From Megamonas hypermegale (GTDB lineage Bacteria > Bacillota > Negativicutes > Selenomonadales > Selenomonadaceae), in contig NZ_LT906446.1 of assembly GCF_900187035.1 (NCBI RefSeq), positions 930,001 to 994,000 of the forward strand: a stretch of 64,000 nt of DNA, read 5' to 3'. Position numbers and translations under genes: made by a program. The notes under the pieces were generated by a model, which was not told the DNA's origin, did not search any database, and saw only the letters and a program-made list of their open reading frames with translations. This document shows positions 52,606 through 62,403 of the stretch, piece by piece. Every line of letters starts with the position of its first letter. Within the stretch, counting starts at the first letter, position 1.

Positions 52606-52947
52606 TTAGCGTCTTTCTTTAATACGAGCAGCTTTACCAGTGAGGTTGCGGAGATAATAAAGTTTAGCTCTGCGAACAATACCTCTACGAACTACATCGA
52701 TTTTTGCAAGGCGTGGGGAATGTACAGGGAAAGTACGTTCAATACCAACACCATAAGAAATTCTTCTTACTGTGAAGTTTTCACGTACGCCAGAACCCTG
52801 ACGAGCGATAACAACGCCTTCGAACATCTGAATACGTTCGTTGGAACCTTCAACTACTTTTACATGTACACGTACAGTATCACCAGGGATGAATTTAGGG
52901 ATATCGTTACGTAACTGTTCTTGTTCTAAAACCTGAATAATATTCAT
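52606..52947 (-). CDS. rplS: Ribosomal protein L19, 113 aa
   Basis: Binds 23S rRNA at the subunit interface. The whole length matches the family: [60 protein letters not shown] and [23 protein letters not shown] with AAGGAGG upstream. No trmD/rimM next to it, unlike in many Firmicutes. A leader hairpin precedes it. Confidence 0.98.
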   Translation of the reverse strand: MNIIQVLEQEQLRNDIPKFIPGDTVRVHVKVVEGSNERIQMFEGVVIARQGSGVRENFTVRRISYGVGIERTFPVHSPRLAKIDVVRRGIVRRAKLYYLRNLTGKAARIKERR

Positions 52948-52966
52948 TTATTTTTCCTCCTTAATT

Positions 52967-53006
52967 CAGACGTTCATGTCGGACTTGCCGTATAGAGGAC
53001 CGTCTG
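52967..53006 (-). ncRNA. Possible L19 leader RNA element
   Basis: In the rplS 5' untranslated region CAGACG (53006-53001 on the minus strand) pairs with CGTCTG (52972-52967), with GTCC/GGAC-type pairings inside. It lies 20-60 bases before rplS, as the Firmicutes L19 leader (autoregulation by L19) does. I cannot check it against the family model. Confidence 0.5.
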
Positions 53007-53226
53007 TTGCATACTCGACTATTTTATCATATCTAAAAAATCTATGCAATGATATTTTGAGAAAAATTTATCTGTTTTCTTGAAAAAAATATGCTTTCCT
53101 ACTATTATATATAGTATATAAATAAAATAGGAAGATACTGTCTTGACTTATAGTAAACTTCATATACTATAATTTAAAATAAACAAAAAATTTACAATAC
53201 ATTTTAGAAAGGTATGACATATATAC

Positions 53227-53835
53227 ATGAACCGTAGAGATTTTATTTTAAATGGCTTAAAACTTGGCGGTCTTTTATTAGCCGGAGGAAGTATTTCCAC
53301 GCTTGCCAATTTGATAAATCCAGATAAAGTTAAAGCAGCAGACTATACTTTATATGCTTCTGATTTACCAATTGTAGAAAATTATTTTAATTTCACTTCA
53401 TTATCCGAACGAAGATTAACTAATCAAATCATAATCCATCATTCAGCCACAACAGGTGATGATGTATCTGCCGCCGATATCCATCGCATGCATTTGCAAA
53501 ATGGCTGGTCAGGTATTGGCTACCATATGTTTATTCGAAAAAGTGGTTTGATTGAAACAGGTCGTCCTTTAGCTGATATTGGTGCTCATACATATCAACA
53601 CAACAATAACAGCATTGGCATTTGCCTAGCAGGTAACTTCAACAACGAAATGCCAACTGATATGCAAATGGCATCTGCTAGCAAATTAATCGGACTGCTC
53701 TGTCAAATGTACAGCTTAAGTCCTAATGAAGGCACAATATTTGGCCATCGTGATTTTAATGCTACAGCTTGCCCAGGCGAAAATCTATATGCAGATTTAT
53801 ATTATTTGCGTCAAACAGCATCTAATTTCATCTAA
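53227..53835 (+). CDS. N-acetylmuramoyl-L-alanine amidase with Tat-type signal, 202 aa
   Basis: Type-2 amidase (PGRP fold) that cuts the amide between muramic acid and peptide in peptidoglycan. Zinc ligands: H in IIHHSATTG and the later H and C of FGHRDFNATACPG. A catalytic Tyr or Glu is not certain. The N-terminus MNRRDFILNGLKLGGLLLAG has twin Arg followed by Asp-Phe-Ile and a weakly hydrophobic segment, as in Tat substrates. The start lies 14 bases after AAAGG. Monocistronic. Cell-wall recycling or remodelling is likely. Confidence 0.87.
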   Translation: MNRRDFILNGLKLGGLLLAGGSISTLANLINPDKVKAADYTLYASDLPIVENYFNFTSLSERRLTNQIIIHHSATTGDDVSAADIHRMHLQNGWSGIGYHMFIRKSGLIETGRPLADIGAHTYQHNNNSIGICLAGNFNNEMPTDMQMASASKLIGLLCQMYSLSPNEGTIFGHRDFNATACPGENLYADLYYLRQTASNFI

Positions 53836-53851
53836 ATCAATACAAAAAAGG

Positions 53852-53880
53852 CAGACATAAAAATATGTCTGTCTTTTTTA
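53852..53880. terminator. Bidirectional terminator between the amidase gene and metY
   Basis: CAGACATA (53852-53859) pairs with TATGTCTG (53864-53871); T-runs occur on both strands. Confidence 0.8.
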
Positions 53881-53892
53881 TTTACTATTAAA

Positions 53893-55158
53893 TTAATCTA
53901 TAGCTGCAAAAGCTTTATCAAGGTCAGCTAAAATATCTTCAACATCTTCAAGTCCTACGGAGAAACGAACCATACCGCTGTTGATACCAGCAGCTACAAG
54001 CTGTTCATCAGTAAGCTGGCGATGAGTTTCACTTGCTGGATGAAGTACGCAAGTGCGAATATCTGCAACGTGAACTTCATTAGATGCAAGGCTAAGTGCG
54101 TCCATGAATTTAACAGCGTTAGCTTTGCCACCTTTTATAACGAAAGTGATAACACCACTGCAACCTTTTAAATATTTTTTAGCAAGTGCATGGCATTTAT
54201 CATTTTCAAGTCCTGGATACATAACGCTTTCTACTTTATCATTAGCTTCTAAATATTTTGCTACAGTTAAAGCATTTTCACAATACTGTTTCATACGAAC
54301 TGCTAAAGTTTCCAAACCTAAATTGAGTAAAAATGCGGAATGAGCTGCTGGATAGCAACCAAAATCACGCATGAGTTGCATTCTTGCTTTTAAGATATAA
54401 GCCATTTTGCCATATTCTTTTACATAAGAAAGTCCATGATAAGATTCATCTGGTTCAACGAGTTCAGGGAAGTTGCCATTGCTCCAGTCAAATTTACCAC
54501 TATCAACGATTACACCGCCGATTTGTAAAGCATGTCCATCCATGTATTTACTTGTAGAATGTGTTACAATATCTGCACCAAATTCAAATGGTTTGCATAA
54601 AATTGGTGTAGCAAATGTATTATCTACGATAAGAGGTACACCGTGTTTATGGGCAATTTTAGCAAAACGTTCAATATCAAAAACACTGAGTGCAGGGTTA
54701 GCGATAGTTTCACCAAAAACAGCTTTTGTATTTGGTTTAAATGCAGCTTCAATTTCTTCATCAGTTGCTTCTTCGCCAACAAAAATACATTCAATGCCGA
54801 GTTTTTTCAAAGTAAAACCGAATAAATTTATTGTACCACCATAAATTTGAGTTGTACTGATAAAGCTATCACCAGCACGACAGATATTTAAAATAGCGAG
54901 TAAGTTAGCAGCTTGACCAGAAGTTGTGCACATAGCAGCAACGCCACCTTCAAGTTCTGCTATTTTTTGTTCAACTGCCATAACAGTAGGATTAGCAAAG
55001 CGAGAATAAATAAGTGCTTTTGTTGGGTCATCAAATACAGCAGCTACATCATCAGTGGAGTCAAAAACATATGTAGTGCTTTGTACGATAGGTACAACTC
55101 TTGGTTCTGTATTTTTAGGATGATAGCCTGAATGCAGGCATTTTGTAGCATCTTTCAT
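53893..55158 (-). CDS. metY: O-acetylhomoserine sulfhydrylase, 421 aa
   Basis: PLP enzyme that makes homocysteine from O-acetylhomoserine and sulfide. Family signs: MKDATKCLHSGYHPKNTEPR, YSRFANPTVMAVEQKIAELE, PLP-Lys in DIVTHSTSKYMDG, and late RTCVLHPASETHRQL. Length matches the family. Upstream 55159-55340 has no SAM riboswitch. The residue pattern cannot exclude a cystathionine-gamma-type role, but the length and N-terminus favour MetY. Confidence 0.92.
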   Translation of the reverse strand: MKDATKCLHSGYHPKNTEPRVVPIVQSTTYVFDSTDDVAAVFDDPTKALIYSRFANPTVMAVEQKIAELEGGVAAMCTTSGQAANLLAILNICRAGDSFISTTQIYGGTINLFGFTLKKLGIECIFVGEEATDEEIEAAFKPNTKAVFGETIANPALSVFDIERFAKIAHKHGVPLIVDNTFATPILCKPFEFGADIVTHSTSKYMDGHALQIGGVIVDSGKFDWSNGNFPELVEPDESYHGLSYVKEYGKMAYILKARMQLMRDFGCYPAAHSAFLLNLGLETLAVRMKQYCENALTVAKYLEANDKVESVMYPGLENDKCHALAKKYLKGCSGVITFVIKGGKANAVKFMDALSLASNEVHVADIRTCVLHPASETHRQLTDEQLVAAGINSGMVRFSVGLEDVEDILADLDKAFAAID

Positions 55159-55286
55159 TAAAAAAATTCCTCCTTGGAAAACAACTATACCTACTATTAT
55201 AATCTAAAATAGCTAATTTATAAAGTAGTAATAGACAAAATTTATGTTTATTAAAATTTATCTGTAATCATGTAATAAAATTACAG

Positions 55287-55324
55287 AAAAAAAAACTGTA
55301 ATAAGATAAAATTACCTATTACAG
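55287..55324 (-). terminator. Terminator of the DUF368 gene
   Basis: CTGTAATA (55296-55303) pairs with TATTACAG (55317-55324); on the minus strand nine T follow. Confidence 0.8.
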
Positions 55325-55339
55325 CTTTTAACTTCATTT

Positions 55340-56146
55340 TTAATTATCTTTTGAAGATATATATTTAATTATGCCAAAACCTAATACAAGTGCTACAAGG
55401 CAAATGATTATTTCCCTGCCTGTCGGTATACCTGGATAAAGTTCTAGCAAAGAGCCAAGGATAAAGCCGAGAATTATCAAAAATGTTGGACGCGGATATT
55501 CATTCATACATTTTTCCAATAATTTAGTAGTCAATAAAATTCCTGCAACGAGTCCAACACCAATCGGCACTAAAAATGGCAGATAAAAAGTCGAAGCAGC
55601 GCGCATAGTTTCATCGTACAAACCTAAAAGCAACAGCATATACGATACGCTTATACCAGGCAATACAAGTGCTATAGCCGCAATAAAACCTGCTATTATC
55701 AATAAGAAATACGTTATCCAGCTAGTTCCTTCATTAGCGCTAACACTGCTAATCGGTGTCATTTCAAAAATGAACACAACTAAAAAACCAAGTGCAATGT
55801 AAATCGGCATTGTCCAAGAAAACTTTTTAATCTGCGCTTGTTTAAAGATGAGCGGTATACTACCAGCTACAGCTCCCATAAAAAAGTACAACATAGGCAT
55901 TGGATACGTTTCAATCAAATGAAGTATCGGTTTGGAAAACGATACTATTCCTAATAGTGAACCTGCTAAAAACACAGCTAAGAAAAAGAAATTCCTAACT
56001 TTGTCTTTCATAAAAGAGCTAACCGCAGAGATTAGCTTTGCATAAATGCCGAGTATCATTGCCATTGAACCGCCGCTCACACCAGGAACAAGCATGGTAC
56101 TGCCGACAATCAAACTCTTGCCAAAAGTTACAACATAATGTTTCAT
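55340..56146 (-). CDS. DUF368 membrane protein, probable polyprenyl-phosphate transporter, 268 aa
   Basis: About eight membrane helices. Family signs: LVPGVSGGSMAMILGIY near the N-terminus and ALVLPGISVSYMLLLLGLY near residue 160, inverted-repeat-like motifs. DUF368 proteins (PopT) recycle undecaprenyl phosphate across the inner membrane for cell-wall synthesis in other bacteria; that role is inferred here. It stands alone, with the terminator at 55287-55324. Confidence 0.85.
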   Translation of the reverse strand: MKHYVVTFGKSLIVGSTMLVPGVSGGSMAMILGIYAKLISAVSSFMKDKVRNFFFLAVFLAGSLLGIVSFSKPILHLIETYPMPMLYFFMGAVAGSIPLIFKQAQIKKFSWTMPIYIALGFLVVFIFEMTPISSVSANEGTSWITYFLLIIAGFIAAIALVLPGISVSYMLLLLGLYDETMRAASTFYLPFLVPIGVGLVAGILLTTKLLEKCMNEYPRPTFLIILGFILGSLLELYPGIPTGREIIICLVALVLGFGIIKYISSKDN

Positions 56147-56193
56147 AGGATATATACTTTCCTTTCTACTCTATAAAATAAAATTATATATAA

Positions 56194-56230
56194 AAAAAGA
56201 CATAGCTAATGCTAATAGTTATGTCTTTTT
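56194..56230 (-). terminator. Terminator of the birA-coaX-dusB operon
   Basis: AAAAAGACATA (56194-56204) pairs with TATGTCTTTTT (56220-56230), with T-rich flanks on the minus strand. Confidence 0.85.
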
Positions 56231-56251
56231 ATAAACTTTTTGCTTTATTTA

Positions 56252-57208
56252 TCACATGGTTTTTAATATCTCAATAAAATCTTGTCTTGTCTCTGCCATG
56301 TTAAATTTCTGTCGCAATTTAGCACTATTTGGTAAACCATGTGTATACCATGTAGCGTGTTTTCGCATTTCGCGCGGACCGATATAATCGCCTTTCCATT
56401 TTAAGAGCATATCAAGATGTTCTAAAATGACGCCACGGCGTTCGTCCATCGTTGGTTCTCCCGGGTCTACGCCAGTGAAAAGAAATTCTTTAAAACGGCG
56501 GAATATCCACGGATTGCCCTGTGCCCCACGCCCAATCATTACAGCATCACAACCAGTTCGCGCAAAAATATTTTTTAAATCTTGACACGTTCTGACATCG
56601 CCGTTACCAATTACTGGGATATCTACTGCATTTTTTACTTCTTTAATTATATCCCAATCAGCATGACCGCGATAAAATTCTTCACGCGTTCTGCCATGTA
56701 CAGCTACTGCATCAAGCCCTGCTTTTTGCGCTAACTGTGCCATTTCCACTACATTGCAATGTTCACTGTCCCAGCCCTTGCGCATTTTGACAGTTACTGG
56801 CATATTTTTAACCGCTTCACGCGCTGCACACATAATCTCATATGCAAGCGATGGATTTTTCATGAGCGCTGAACCTTCATTATTGCGCACGATTTTTGGA
56901 GCAGGACAGCCCATATTTATATCAATGATATCACAACAGTTTAAAGAAGCTACGTATTCAGCCGCTTTGTACATGCGTTCTGGACTACTGCTAAAAAGCT
57001 GAATTGCCATCGGTCTTTCCTCTGGCACTGTCTTTAGCATTTCTAAAGTGCGTTCATTGCGAAAATTAATTCCCTGGTCGCTGACCATTTCTGAATACAC
57101 CAATCCACAACCCATTCGACGAGCTAATATACAATAAGCCGTATCCGTAACACCTGCCATCGGTGCCAAAAATACTGGAGTGATTATTTCAAGATTTCCT
57201 ATTTTCAT
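56252..57208 (-). CDS. dusB: tRNA-dihydrouridine synthase, DusB type, 318 aa
   Basis: FMN enzyme that reduces uridines in the D-loop of tRNA. Family signs: [20 protein letters not shown], the active-site Cys in [11 protein letters not shown] (about 100), [15 protein letters not shown] and [14 protein letters not shown]. Overlaps coaX by 4 bases. Third gene of birA-coaX-dusB. Confidence 0.94.
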   Translation of the reverse strand: MKIGNLEIITPVFLAPMAGVTDTAYCILARRMGCGLVYSEMVSDQGINFRNERTLEMLKTVPEERPMAIQLFSSSPERMYKAAEYVASLNCCDIIDINMGCPAPKIVRNNEGSALMKNPSLAYEIMCAAREAVKNMPVTVKMRKGWDSEHCNVVEMAQLAQKAGLDAVAVHGRTREEFYRGHADWDIIKEVKNAVDIPVIGNGDVRTCQDLKNIFARTGCDAVMIGRGAQGNPWIFRRFKEFLFTGVDPGEPTMDERRGVILEHLDMLLKWKGDYIGPREMRKHATWYTHGLPNSAKLRQKFNMAETRQDFIEILKTM

Positions 57209-58035
57209 AAGTTAGTATTAGACTGTGTAGCTTTTTGTGCTTTTAGTCTTTCAAGGTACCCCCTTCTAGCAATAGCATTGCGTTCATACAATACACGCAA
57301 GCCTGTCAAAGTTAGAAAATGGTCTGTTTTATCAATTGTAGAAGATTCTTTTGCAATCATGCGTGCTAATCCGCCAGTTGCAATAACCTTCATGTCTTTG
57401 CCGTATTCTTTTTTAATTCTATCTACAATTCCATCAATCTGACCTACAGCACCAAAAATAATACCAGACTGCATATTTGTAATAGTATTATGGCAAATTA
57501 CTGTTTTTGGTGTAACGAGTTCAATACGTGGCAAATTAGCGGCTTTTTGGAACAGTGCATCTGCTGACATGCCAATACCAGGAGCGATTACCCCGCCTAA
57601 AAAATCACCTTTTTCATTTACTACATCAAAAGTAGTAGCCGTACCGATATCTATTACAATCAAAGGGCCACCATATTGTTCAAATGCACCTACAACATTT
57701 ACAATACGGTCAGCACCTAAAAGGCGCGGATTTTCATATACAAGTCTGATACCTGTTTTTATACCAGGGCCAACAAGTAATGGTCTTATTTTAAAATAAC
57801 GTTCACACATTTTGCTAAGTGGAATAACAAGTGGTGGTACTACAGATGAAATGATTATATCATCTATATCGCTCATATTTATTCCTTGAAAACGAAACAG
57901 CTCATTTATCAGCATACCATACTCATCGCCGGTCTTTTGTCGGTCGGTGGAAATTCGCCAATGGTAGCATAATTTTTTTCCTTCATATGCACCCATAACA
58001 ATGTTGCTGTTGCCAATATCAAAAACTAATAGCAT
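57205..58035 (-). CDS. coaX: Type III pantothenate kinase, 276 aa
   Basis: First step of CoA synthesis, a type without feedback by CoA. Family signs: [19 protein letters not shown] (ATP site), [28 protein letters not shown] in the middle (catalytic Asp in GADR), and [15 protein letters not shown] near the end. ATG 58035 is 5 bases after GGAGG; ATG 58047 overlaps the site. C-terminal 15 residues are longer than in most homologues. Confidence 0.94.
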   Translation of the reverse strand: MLLVFDIGNSNIVMGAYEGKKLCYHWRISTDRQKTGDEYGMLINELFRFQGINMSDIDDIIISSVVPPLVIPLSKMCERYFKIRPLLVGPGIKTGIRLVYENPRLLGADRIVNVVGAFEQYGGPLIVIDIGTATTFDVVNEKGDFLGGVIAPGIGMSADALFQKAANLPRIELVTPKTVICHNTITNMQSGIIFGAVGQIDGIVDRIKKEYGKDMKVIATGGLARMIAKESSTIDKTDHFLTLTGLRVLYERNAIARRGYLERLKAQKATQSNTNL

Positions 58036-58063
58036 TTTATCCTCCATCTGTGAGTTTAGCGGC

Positions 58064-59035
58064 TCATCTAGGTCTTATTGATACATCGCCTGCTAACACA
58101 CGTTTTATTTGTCCATTTATTTCAACAAGTAATGCACCATCATCATCAATATCCATAGCTCTTCCATATGTAATATCTTTTCCACTGATTACTTTTATAT
58201 CTTGATTTAATGTAATTGAATATCTTCGCCATTCATCAAGAATTGGTGCAAAATCATGCCTCTGTGCCATTATATATAATTGTTCTAAATGATACAAGAC
58301 TTTATTTAAAAGTTTTAAACGAGAAACCTGTTTTTTAGTTATTTGACTTAAAGAAGTTACAATATCTCTGATATCTTCTGGCAAATCTTCTTTTTCTATA
58401 TTTACATCAATACCAATGCCTATAATAATATAGTTGATACGTTCCATTTCCGCACTTATTTCTGTTAAGATGCCAACTAATTTTTTACCCTCGTATAAAA
58501 CATCATTTGGCCATTTTATGCCCACTTTAACGCCTGTAACATCTTCTATAGCGCGTGCTACAGCCACAGCCGCCATTAAAGTACATTTTGGCGCTTCCTG
58601 TGGTAAAAAATCTGGACGTAAGATAGCAGAAAACCAAATACCTTTATATTTAGGGCAAAAAAATGAACGCGATAATCTACCTTTGCCACCGCATTGTTCT
58701 TCACTGATTACAATAGCACCATCAGGTGCTCCTTGCATTGCAAATTTTTTAGCTTGATTATTTGTAGAATCTGTTGTTGTAAAATATTTAATTTCTGAAC
58801 CTAAAATCTTAGTAGATAAAGTATTTTTTACTTCTTCAGCCGATAATAAATCAGGTGAATTAAGTAAACGATATCCATTTCTCGGTACACTTTCAATATC
58901 GTAGCCACTATCACGCAAAGCTTTTATATGTTTCCAAATGGCAGTACGCGATACATTCAATGTCTCTGCCAAATATTCTCCCGATAAAAAATTATCACCG
59001 GCTTGTTTTAACAAATTTAAAATTTTAGAACGCAT
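58064..59035 (-). CDS. birA: Biotin operon repressor / biotin-protein ligase BirA, 323 aa
   Basis: Attaches biotin to acetyl-CoA carboxylase and represses biotin genes. N-terminal helix-turn-helix ([20 protein letters not shown]), ligase core with [20 protein letters not shown], the [17 protein letters not shown] strand and a C-terminal SH3-like part. Full-length bifunctional form. First gene of birA-coaX-dusB. No bio gene in the window. Confidence 0.95.
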   Translation of the reverse strand: MRSKILNLLKQAGDNFLSGEYLAETLNVSRTAIWKHIKALRDSGYDIESVPRNGYRLLNSPDLLSAEEVKNTLSTKILGSEIKYFTTTDSTNNQAKKFAMQGAPDGAIVISEEQCGGKGRLSRSFFCPKYKGIWFSAILRPDFLPQEAPKCTLMAAVAVARAIEDVTGVKVGIKWPNDVLYEGKKLVGILTEISAEMERINYIIIGIGIDVNIEKEDLPEDIRDIVTSLSQITKKQVSRLKLLNKVLYHLEQLYIMAQRHDFAPILDEWRRYSITLNQDIKVISGKDITYGRAMDIDDDGALLVEINGQIKRVLAGDVSIRPR

Positions 59036-59217
59036 TACACAGCCAGCCTCTCTTCTTTAAAATTAAACATTTACTATATAATATCTTATGCAGACAATAT
59101 ACGCAAGAAAATAGATAAATTTTTACCAAAAAAAGGATTTTTCTTATCCTGTCGCTAATTATAATATACAAAAGATATAAATTAATATTAAATAATTATA
59201 AATTGGAGATGATTTTT

Positions 59218-59562
59218 ATGATGTCATTAAATTTTCAAGCGCCAAAACATGAAAAACTGCTCATGGCTCGCAAAAAAAATTGTACTGTTCGTTTAGGTGA
59301 TGTTCGCAAGCAATATCCTGAAAGTTCTATCGTATGGATTACTACTGGCAAAAAATATGATGTAAAAAAAAGATTATACACTGCTTTTATCGATAAAGTA
59401 CGTGTAAAAAAATTCTCCGAATTGACTTCTGCTGACTTAGGCCATCAAAATCCAGAAATAGATACTATCGAAGGATTACGCCTCGATTTTGAAGAAATTT
59501 ACAAACGTCGCATTACTCTTGATGATATCGTTACTGTAATTTATTTCTCTGAAGTTCTTTAA
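59218..59562 (+). CDS. ASCH domain protein, PUA-like fold, 115 aa
   Basis: ATG 59218 with GGAG 9 bases upstream; a second ATG follows directly. The LLMARKKNCTVRLGDVRKQY segment matches the Gly/Lys-Thr-Ile-Arg-Leu pattern of ASCH domains, and KFSELTSADLGHQNPEIDTI with EGLRLDFEEIY fits the second half. ASCH proteins bind RNA or modify nucleotides; the function here is unknown. Isolated between divergent neighbours and followed by a terminator. Confidence 0.75.
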   Translation: MMSLNFQAPKHEKLLMARKKNCTVRLGDVRKQYPESSIVWITTGKKYDVKKRLYTAFIDKVRVKKFSELTSADLGHQNPEIDTIEGLRLDFEEIYKRRITLDDIVTVIYFSEVL

Positions 59563-59575
59563 TCTAGCTTAAAAC

Positions 59576-59620
59576 AAATGACCTTTAATAGTTATACAAA
59601 AACTACTAAAGGTCATTTTT
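59576..59620 (+). terminator. Terminator after the ASCH gene
   Basis: AAATGACCTTTA (59576-59587) pairs with TAAAGGTCATTT (59607-59618), followed by T. Confidence 0.8.
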
Positions 59621-59675
59621 CATACTAAAATACAATTAAAAATAATTCCTATATAAATTTTAAATACTTGATGTA

Positions 59676-60322
59676 TTATTCTTTCAAAACTTGTTTGATT
59701 AAAAATTCACTTTTAGGAAGCCAAAACTGCACAAGTGGACCAGTTAAAAATGCTGCTATCACTGTACCCACACCTACAGTACCACCTAAGATATAACCTA
59801 AAATGACAAAGAATAAATCACATGTCATGCGCACCCAGCGAAATTGAAATTTTTGTAATTTATCTGTCAAAATAATAGCTATCAAATCATTAGGGCCAGT
59901 ACCTGCATTGCTCTTGATTACAATGGACATGCCAATGGATAACCTAAAATCATAGCTACAATACGCCATGGCAAAATAGAATCAGCATTTACAATATCGC
60001 CTAAAAGCCAAGTAAAAAAGTCAATGATAGGACCACCGCAAAAAGCACATAAAATAGTACCAGGTTTTACATAACCTTTCGTAGTAAGAAGCATTATCAC
60101 CAATAAGATACATAAGACAATAACATGAAATGTCCCAACTGTTAAATTAAATGTTCGAGCTAATCCTTGAATAAATACAGTGAATGTATCAGTGCCAAGC
60201 TCAGATAATAAAAATAAAGAAATCCCTAAATGGGCAATGATTAAACCCAGTAACAATATACTGAGTGCTATAATCCAATTTTTTAAACTTCGTTTTGAAG
60301 TATCACTTGCAAATGTAGACAT
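59676..60322 (-). pseudogene. YczE-like membrane protein broken by a frameshift
   Basis: Two overlapping frames (59918-60322 and 59676-59969) together give one five-helix YczE/YitT-like protein of about 215 residues. The first ends RIVAMILGYPLACPL; the second continues with LSIGMSIVIKSNAGTGPNDL. Adding one T in GGTTATCC near 59940 would join them as GLSIGMSIVIK. Either a real decayed gene or a base-calling error. The protein is a membrane transporter of unknown substrate. Confidence 0.75.
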
Positions 60323-60350
60323 AAAAACCTCTTTATATAATATATTAATT

Positions 60351-61337
60351 TTACATTTCTTCGGGATATACTAAATTCCATTCACGGCGCAATTTAGTCA
60401 TGATATCCATTACATCTTTCGTATAGGCAAATTGCAAAAGTTCAGTTTGTCCTTGCAAAATTGCTTTTTCCATATCTTCCATTTCATATTGAAGAGCTTT
60501 TTTTGTATCACCTAAAATTATTTCCTGTTTTTCGCCTGTAACAGCATCAGTAATTACAGCTTTATTAGCACGAGGAAATTTCATGATTTCAATATACGCT
60601 TTTTCACAACTAATCATGGCTCTTTTTGGCTGTTTAGAATGAAGCGATAAAGCAATTGTAGCCATTTGATTATTTTCATTCATCAATAAAATAGTGGCTT
60701 GCTCATCAACACCTGTAGGTGCTGGAAGCATTTGACTTAAAATCTTAGTCGGTTTACTTTGCATAAAACTGCGCGTAATACTGAGAGCATATACACCAAT
60801 ATCCAACAATGCACCGCCAGCTAAATTCTTATTGAAAAATCTGTTTTTCATATCATAATCTTTAAAGCTACCAAAATTTATAGTAATCATCTGCACTTTG
60901 CCAAATTCATTATTATGTATCATTTCCCATAATTTTTTATAAATAGGCATATGCCAAATAGTCATAGCTTCAGCTAAGATTAAATTATTTTTTTGCGCGA
61001 GCTTTACACATTCATCTAATTCATCACTGTTTAAAGTAATGGATTTTTCCACAAATAAATGTTTATGATTTTCAAGTGCTTTTTTCATAAAAGGATAATG
61101 TGTATTATGTGGTGTAGTTAAATAAATGATATCAACCTCAGGGTCAGTGAAAATATCCTGGAAATCATCATAAACCTTCTCAATGCCGTATTTTTCAGCA
61201 AAATCAACTGCTTTGCTATGTGTGCGATTGCCAACTGCATAAAGCTTTTTGCCCATATTTTGTAGAGCTTGTGCCATCTCATTGGCAATTACGCCTACAC
61301 CTAAAACAGCCCAATTTAATTCTTTAGTACTTGTCAT
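60351..61337 (-). CDS. Gfo/Idh/MocA family oxidoreductase, 328 aa
   Basis: NAD(P)-dependent sugar or inositol dehydrogenase-like enzyme. Rossmann start NWAVLGVGVIANEMAQAL, strand VDIIYLTTPHNTHY, then HLFVEKSITLNSDELDE with the catalytic Lys motif EKS. GGALLDIGVYALSITRSF follows (typical GG..DIG.Y). I start at ATG 61337, 9 bases after GAGGAGG; TTG 61355 would overlap that site. Substrate unknown. 28 bases upstream of the YczE-like pseudogene on the same strand. Confidence 0.9.
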   Translation of the reverse strand: MTSTKELNWAVLGVGVIANEMAQALQNMGKKLYAVGNRTHSKAVDFAEKYGIEKVYDDFQDIFTDPEVDIIYLTTPHNTHYPFMKKALENHKHLFVEKSITLNSDELDECVKLAQKNNLILAEAMTIWHMPIYKKLWEMIHNNEFGKVQMITINFGSFKDYDMKNRFFNKNLAGGALLDIGVYALSITRSFMQSKPTKILSQMLPAPTGVDEQATILLMNENNQMATIALSLHSKQPKRAMISCEKAYIEIMKFPRANKAVITDAVTGEKQEIILGDTKKALQYEMEDMEKAILQGQTELLQFAYTKDVMDIMTKLRREWNLVYPEEM

Positions 61338-61424
61338 TAAAATCAGCCTCCTCAAAATATTTTTATTAACATTATAAAAAAAATGCCCTCCTAAAGAAAT
61401 AACAATCTATTTTTAATCATAAAT

Positions 61425-61883
61425 TTATTTTTCCATTAAATCTGAAGTACAATGAGCACATTTTACAGCATCATACGGTATTTGAGATTTACAAAATGGG
61501 CAAATCTTTGTTTTTGGCGGTTCTTTTGGAATGGGAATTAACTTGTTAAGCTGTTTAATCAAACAAAATACTACAAATGCCAAGATTAAAAATTGTAGAA
61601 AATCTGTCAAAAACGCTCCATAGGCAAAAACAGCTCCCGCTTTTTTAGCAGTTTCAAGGTCAGCACCTTGCGCTGAAAGAACATAAGAAGCTTTTGTAAG
61701 TGGCAAATACATATTATTGAAATCAATGCCACCTGTGAATATGCTGATTATCGGCATGATTAAATTTTTTACAATCGAATTTACCAAACTCGTAAATGCT
61801 GCACCAATAATCATACCAACAGCTAAATCAATCATATTGCCTTTAAAGGCAAATTTCTTAAACTCATTAAAAAAATTTTTCAT
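61425..61883 (-). CDS. mscL: Large-conductance mechanosensitive channel MscL with zinc ribbon, 152 aa
   Basis: Opens under osmotic downshock. The N-terminal helix and TM1 are FKKFAFKGNMIDLAVGMIIGAAF with the conserved small-residue pore stretch, a periplasmic loop (about 55-85), and TM2 (90-112, FLQFLILAFVVFCLIKQLNK). An unusual C-terminus has CPFC (residues 128-131) and CAHC (142-145), a zinc ribbon with 10 residues between the pairs. Typical MscL is about 136 aa and lacks this. Confidence 0.92.
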   Translation of the reverse strand: MKNFFNEFKKFAFKGNMIDLAVGMIIGAAFTSLVNSIVKNLIMPIISIFTGGIDFNNMYLPLTKASYVLSAQGADLETAKKAGAVFAYGAFLTDFLQFLILAFVVFCLIKQLNKLIPIPKEPPKTKICPFCKSQIPYDAVKCAHCTSDLMEK

Positions 61884-62088
61884 GATAATACCTTTCTAAA
61901 ATGATTTATACGATTTTGTGCTCTAAATAAATTATATCTTTTAGCTTTAAAATCCTTCAATTAATAAAAAATATCTTCAAATTTTATAAATTTCGTCAGT
62001 TTTTCATAAAAATTTACCAGCTAAAGCCTTTATTTTAAAGGCTTTTTGAACAAAATCAAATAAACTAAAAAAAATTTTAAAAAAGTTG

Positions 62089-62117
62089 TTGACAAAACTA
62101 TACCATATGGATATAAT
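62089..62117 (+). promoter_or_regulatory. Consensus promoter of tRNA-Gly/tRNA-Cys
   Basis: TTGACA (62089-62094), 17-base spacer, TATAAT (62112-62117): perfect boxes. Confidence 0.9.
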
Positions 62118-62160
62118 AATACATGTCGCTGATACAGCGAAGCAAAAAAACAAGTCAAAT

Positions 62161-62235
62161 GCGGAAATAGCTCAGTGGTAGAGCACCACCTTGCCAAGGT
62201 GGGGGTCGCGAGTTCGAGCCTCGTTTTCCGCTCCA
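62161..62235 (+). tRNA. tRNA-Gly (anticodon GCC)
   Basis: 75 bases: acceptor GCGGAAA/TTTCCGC, anticodon loop TTGCCAA (GCC reads GGC and GGT), T-arm AGTTCGAGCC, encoded CCA at 62233-62235. Separated from tRNA-Cys by 3 bases. Confidence 0.97.
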
Positions 62236-62238
62236 GAC

Positions 62239-62313
<75 letters not shown>

Positions 62314-62326
62314 AACGAATATAACG

Positions 62327-62355
62327 GCACTGTGTAAATGCACAGTGCTTTTTTT
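62327..62355 (+). terminator. Terminator of the tRNA-Gly/tRNA-Cys unit
   Basis: GCACTGTG (62327-62334) pairs with CACAGTGC (62341-62348), then seven T. Confidence 0.9.
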
Positions 62356-62403
62356 GTATCTCAATATAAATATAATTGATAAAATATTTTTCGAGGTGAT
62401 TTT

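Noticed and set aside
55159-55340. SAM riboswitch upstream of metY
   Set aside because: No SAM-I core or conserved loops seen; the only hairpin belongs to the DUF368 gene terminator.
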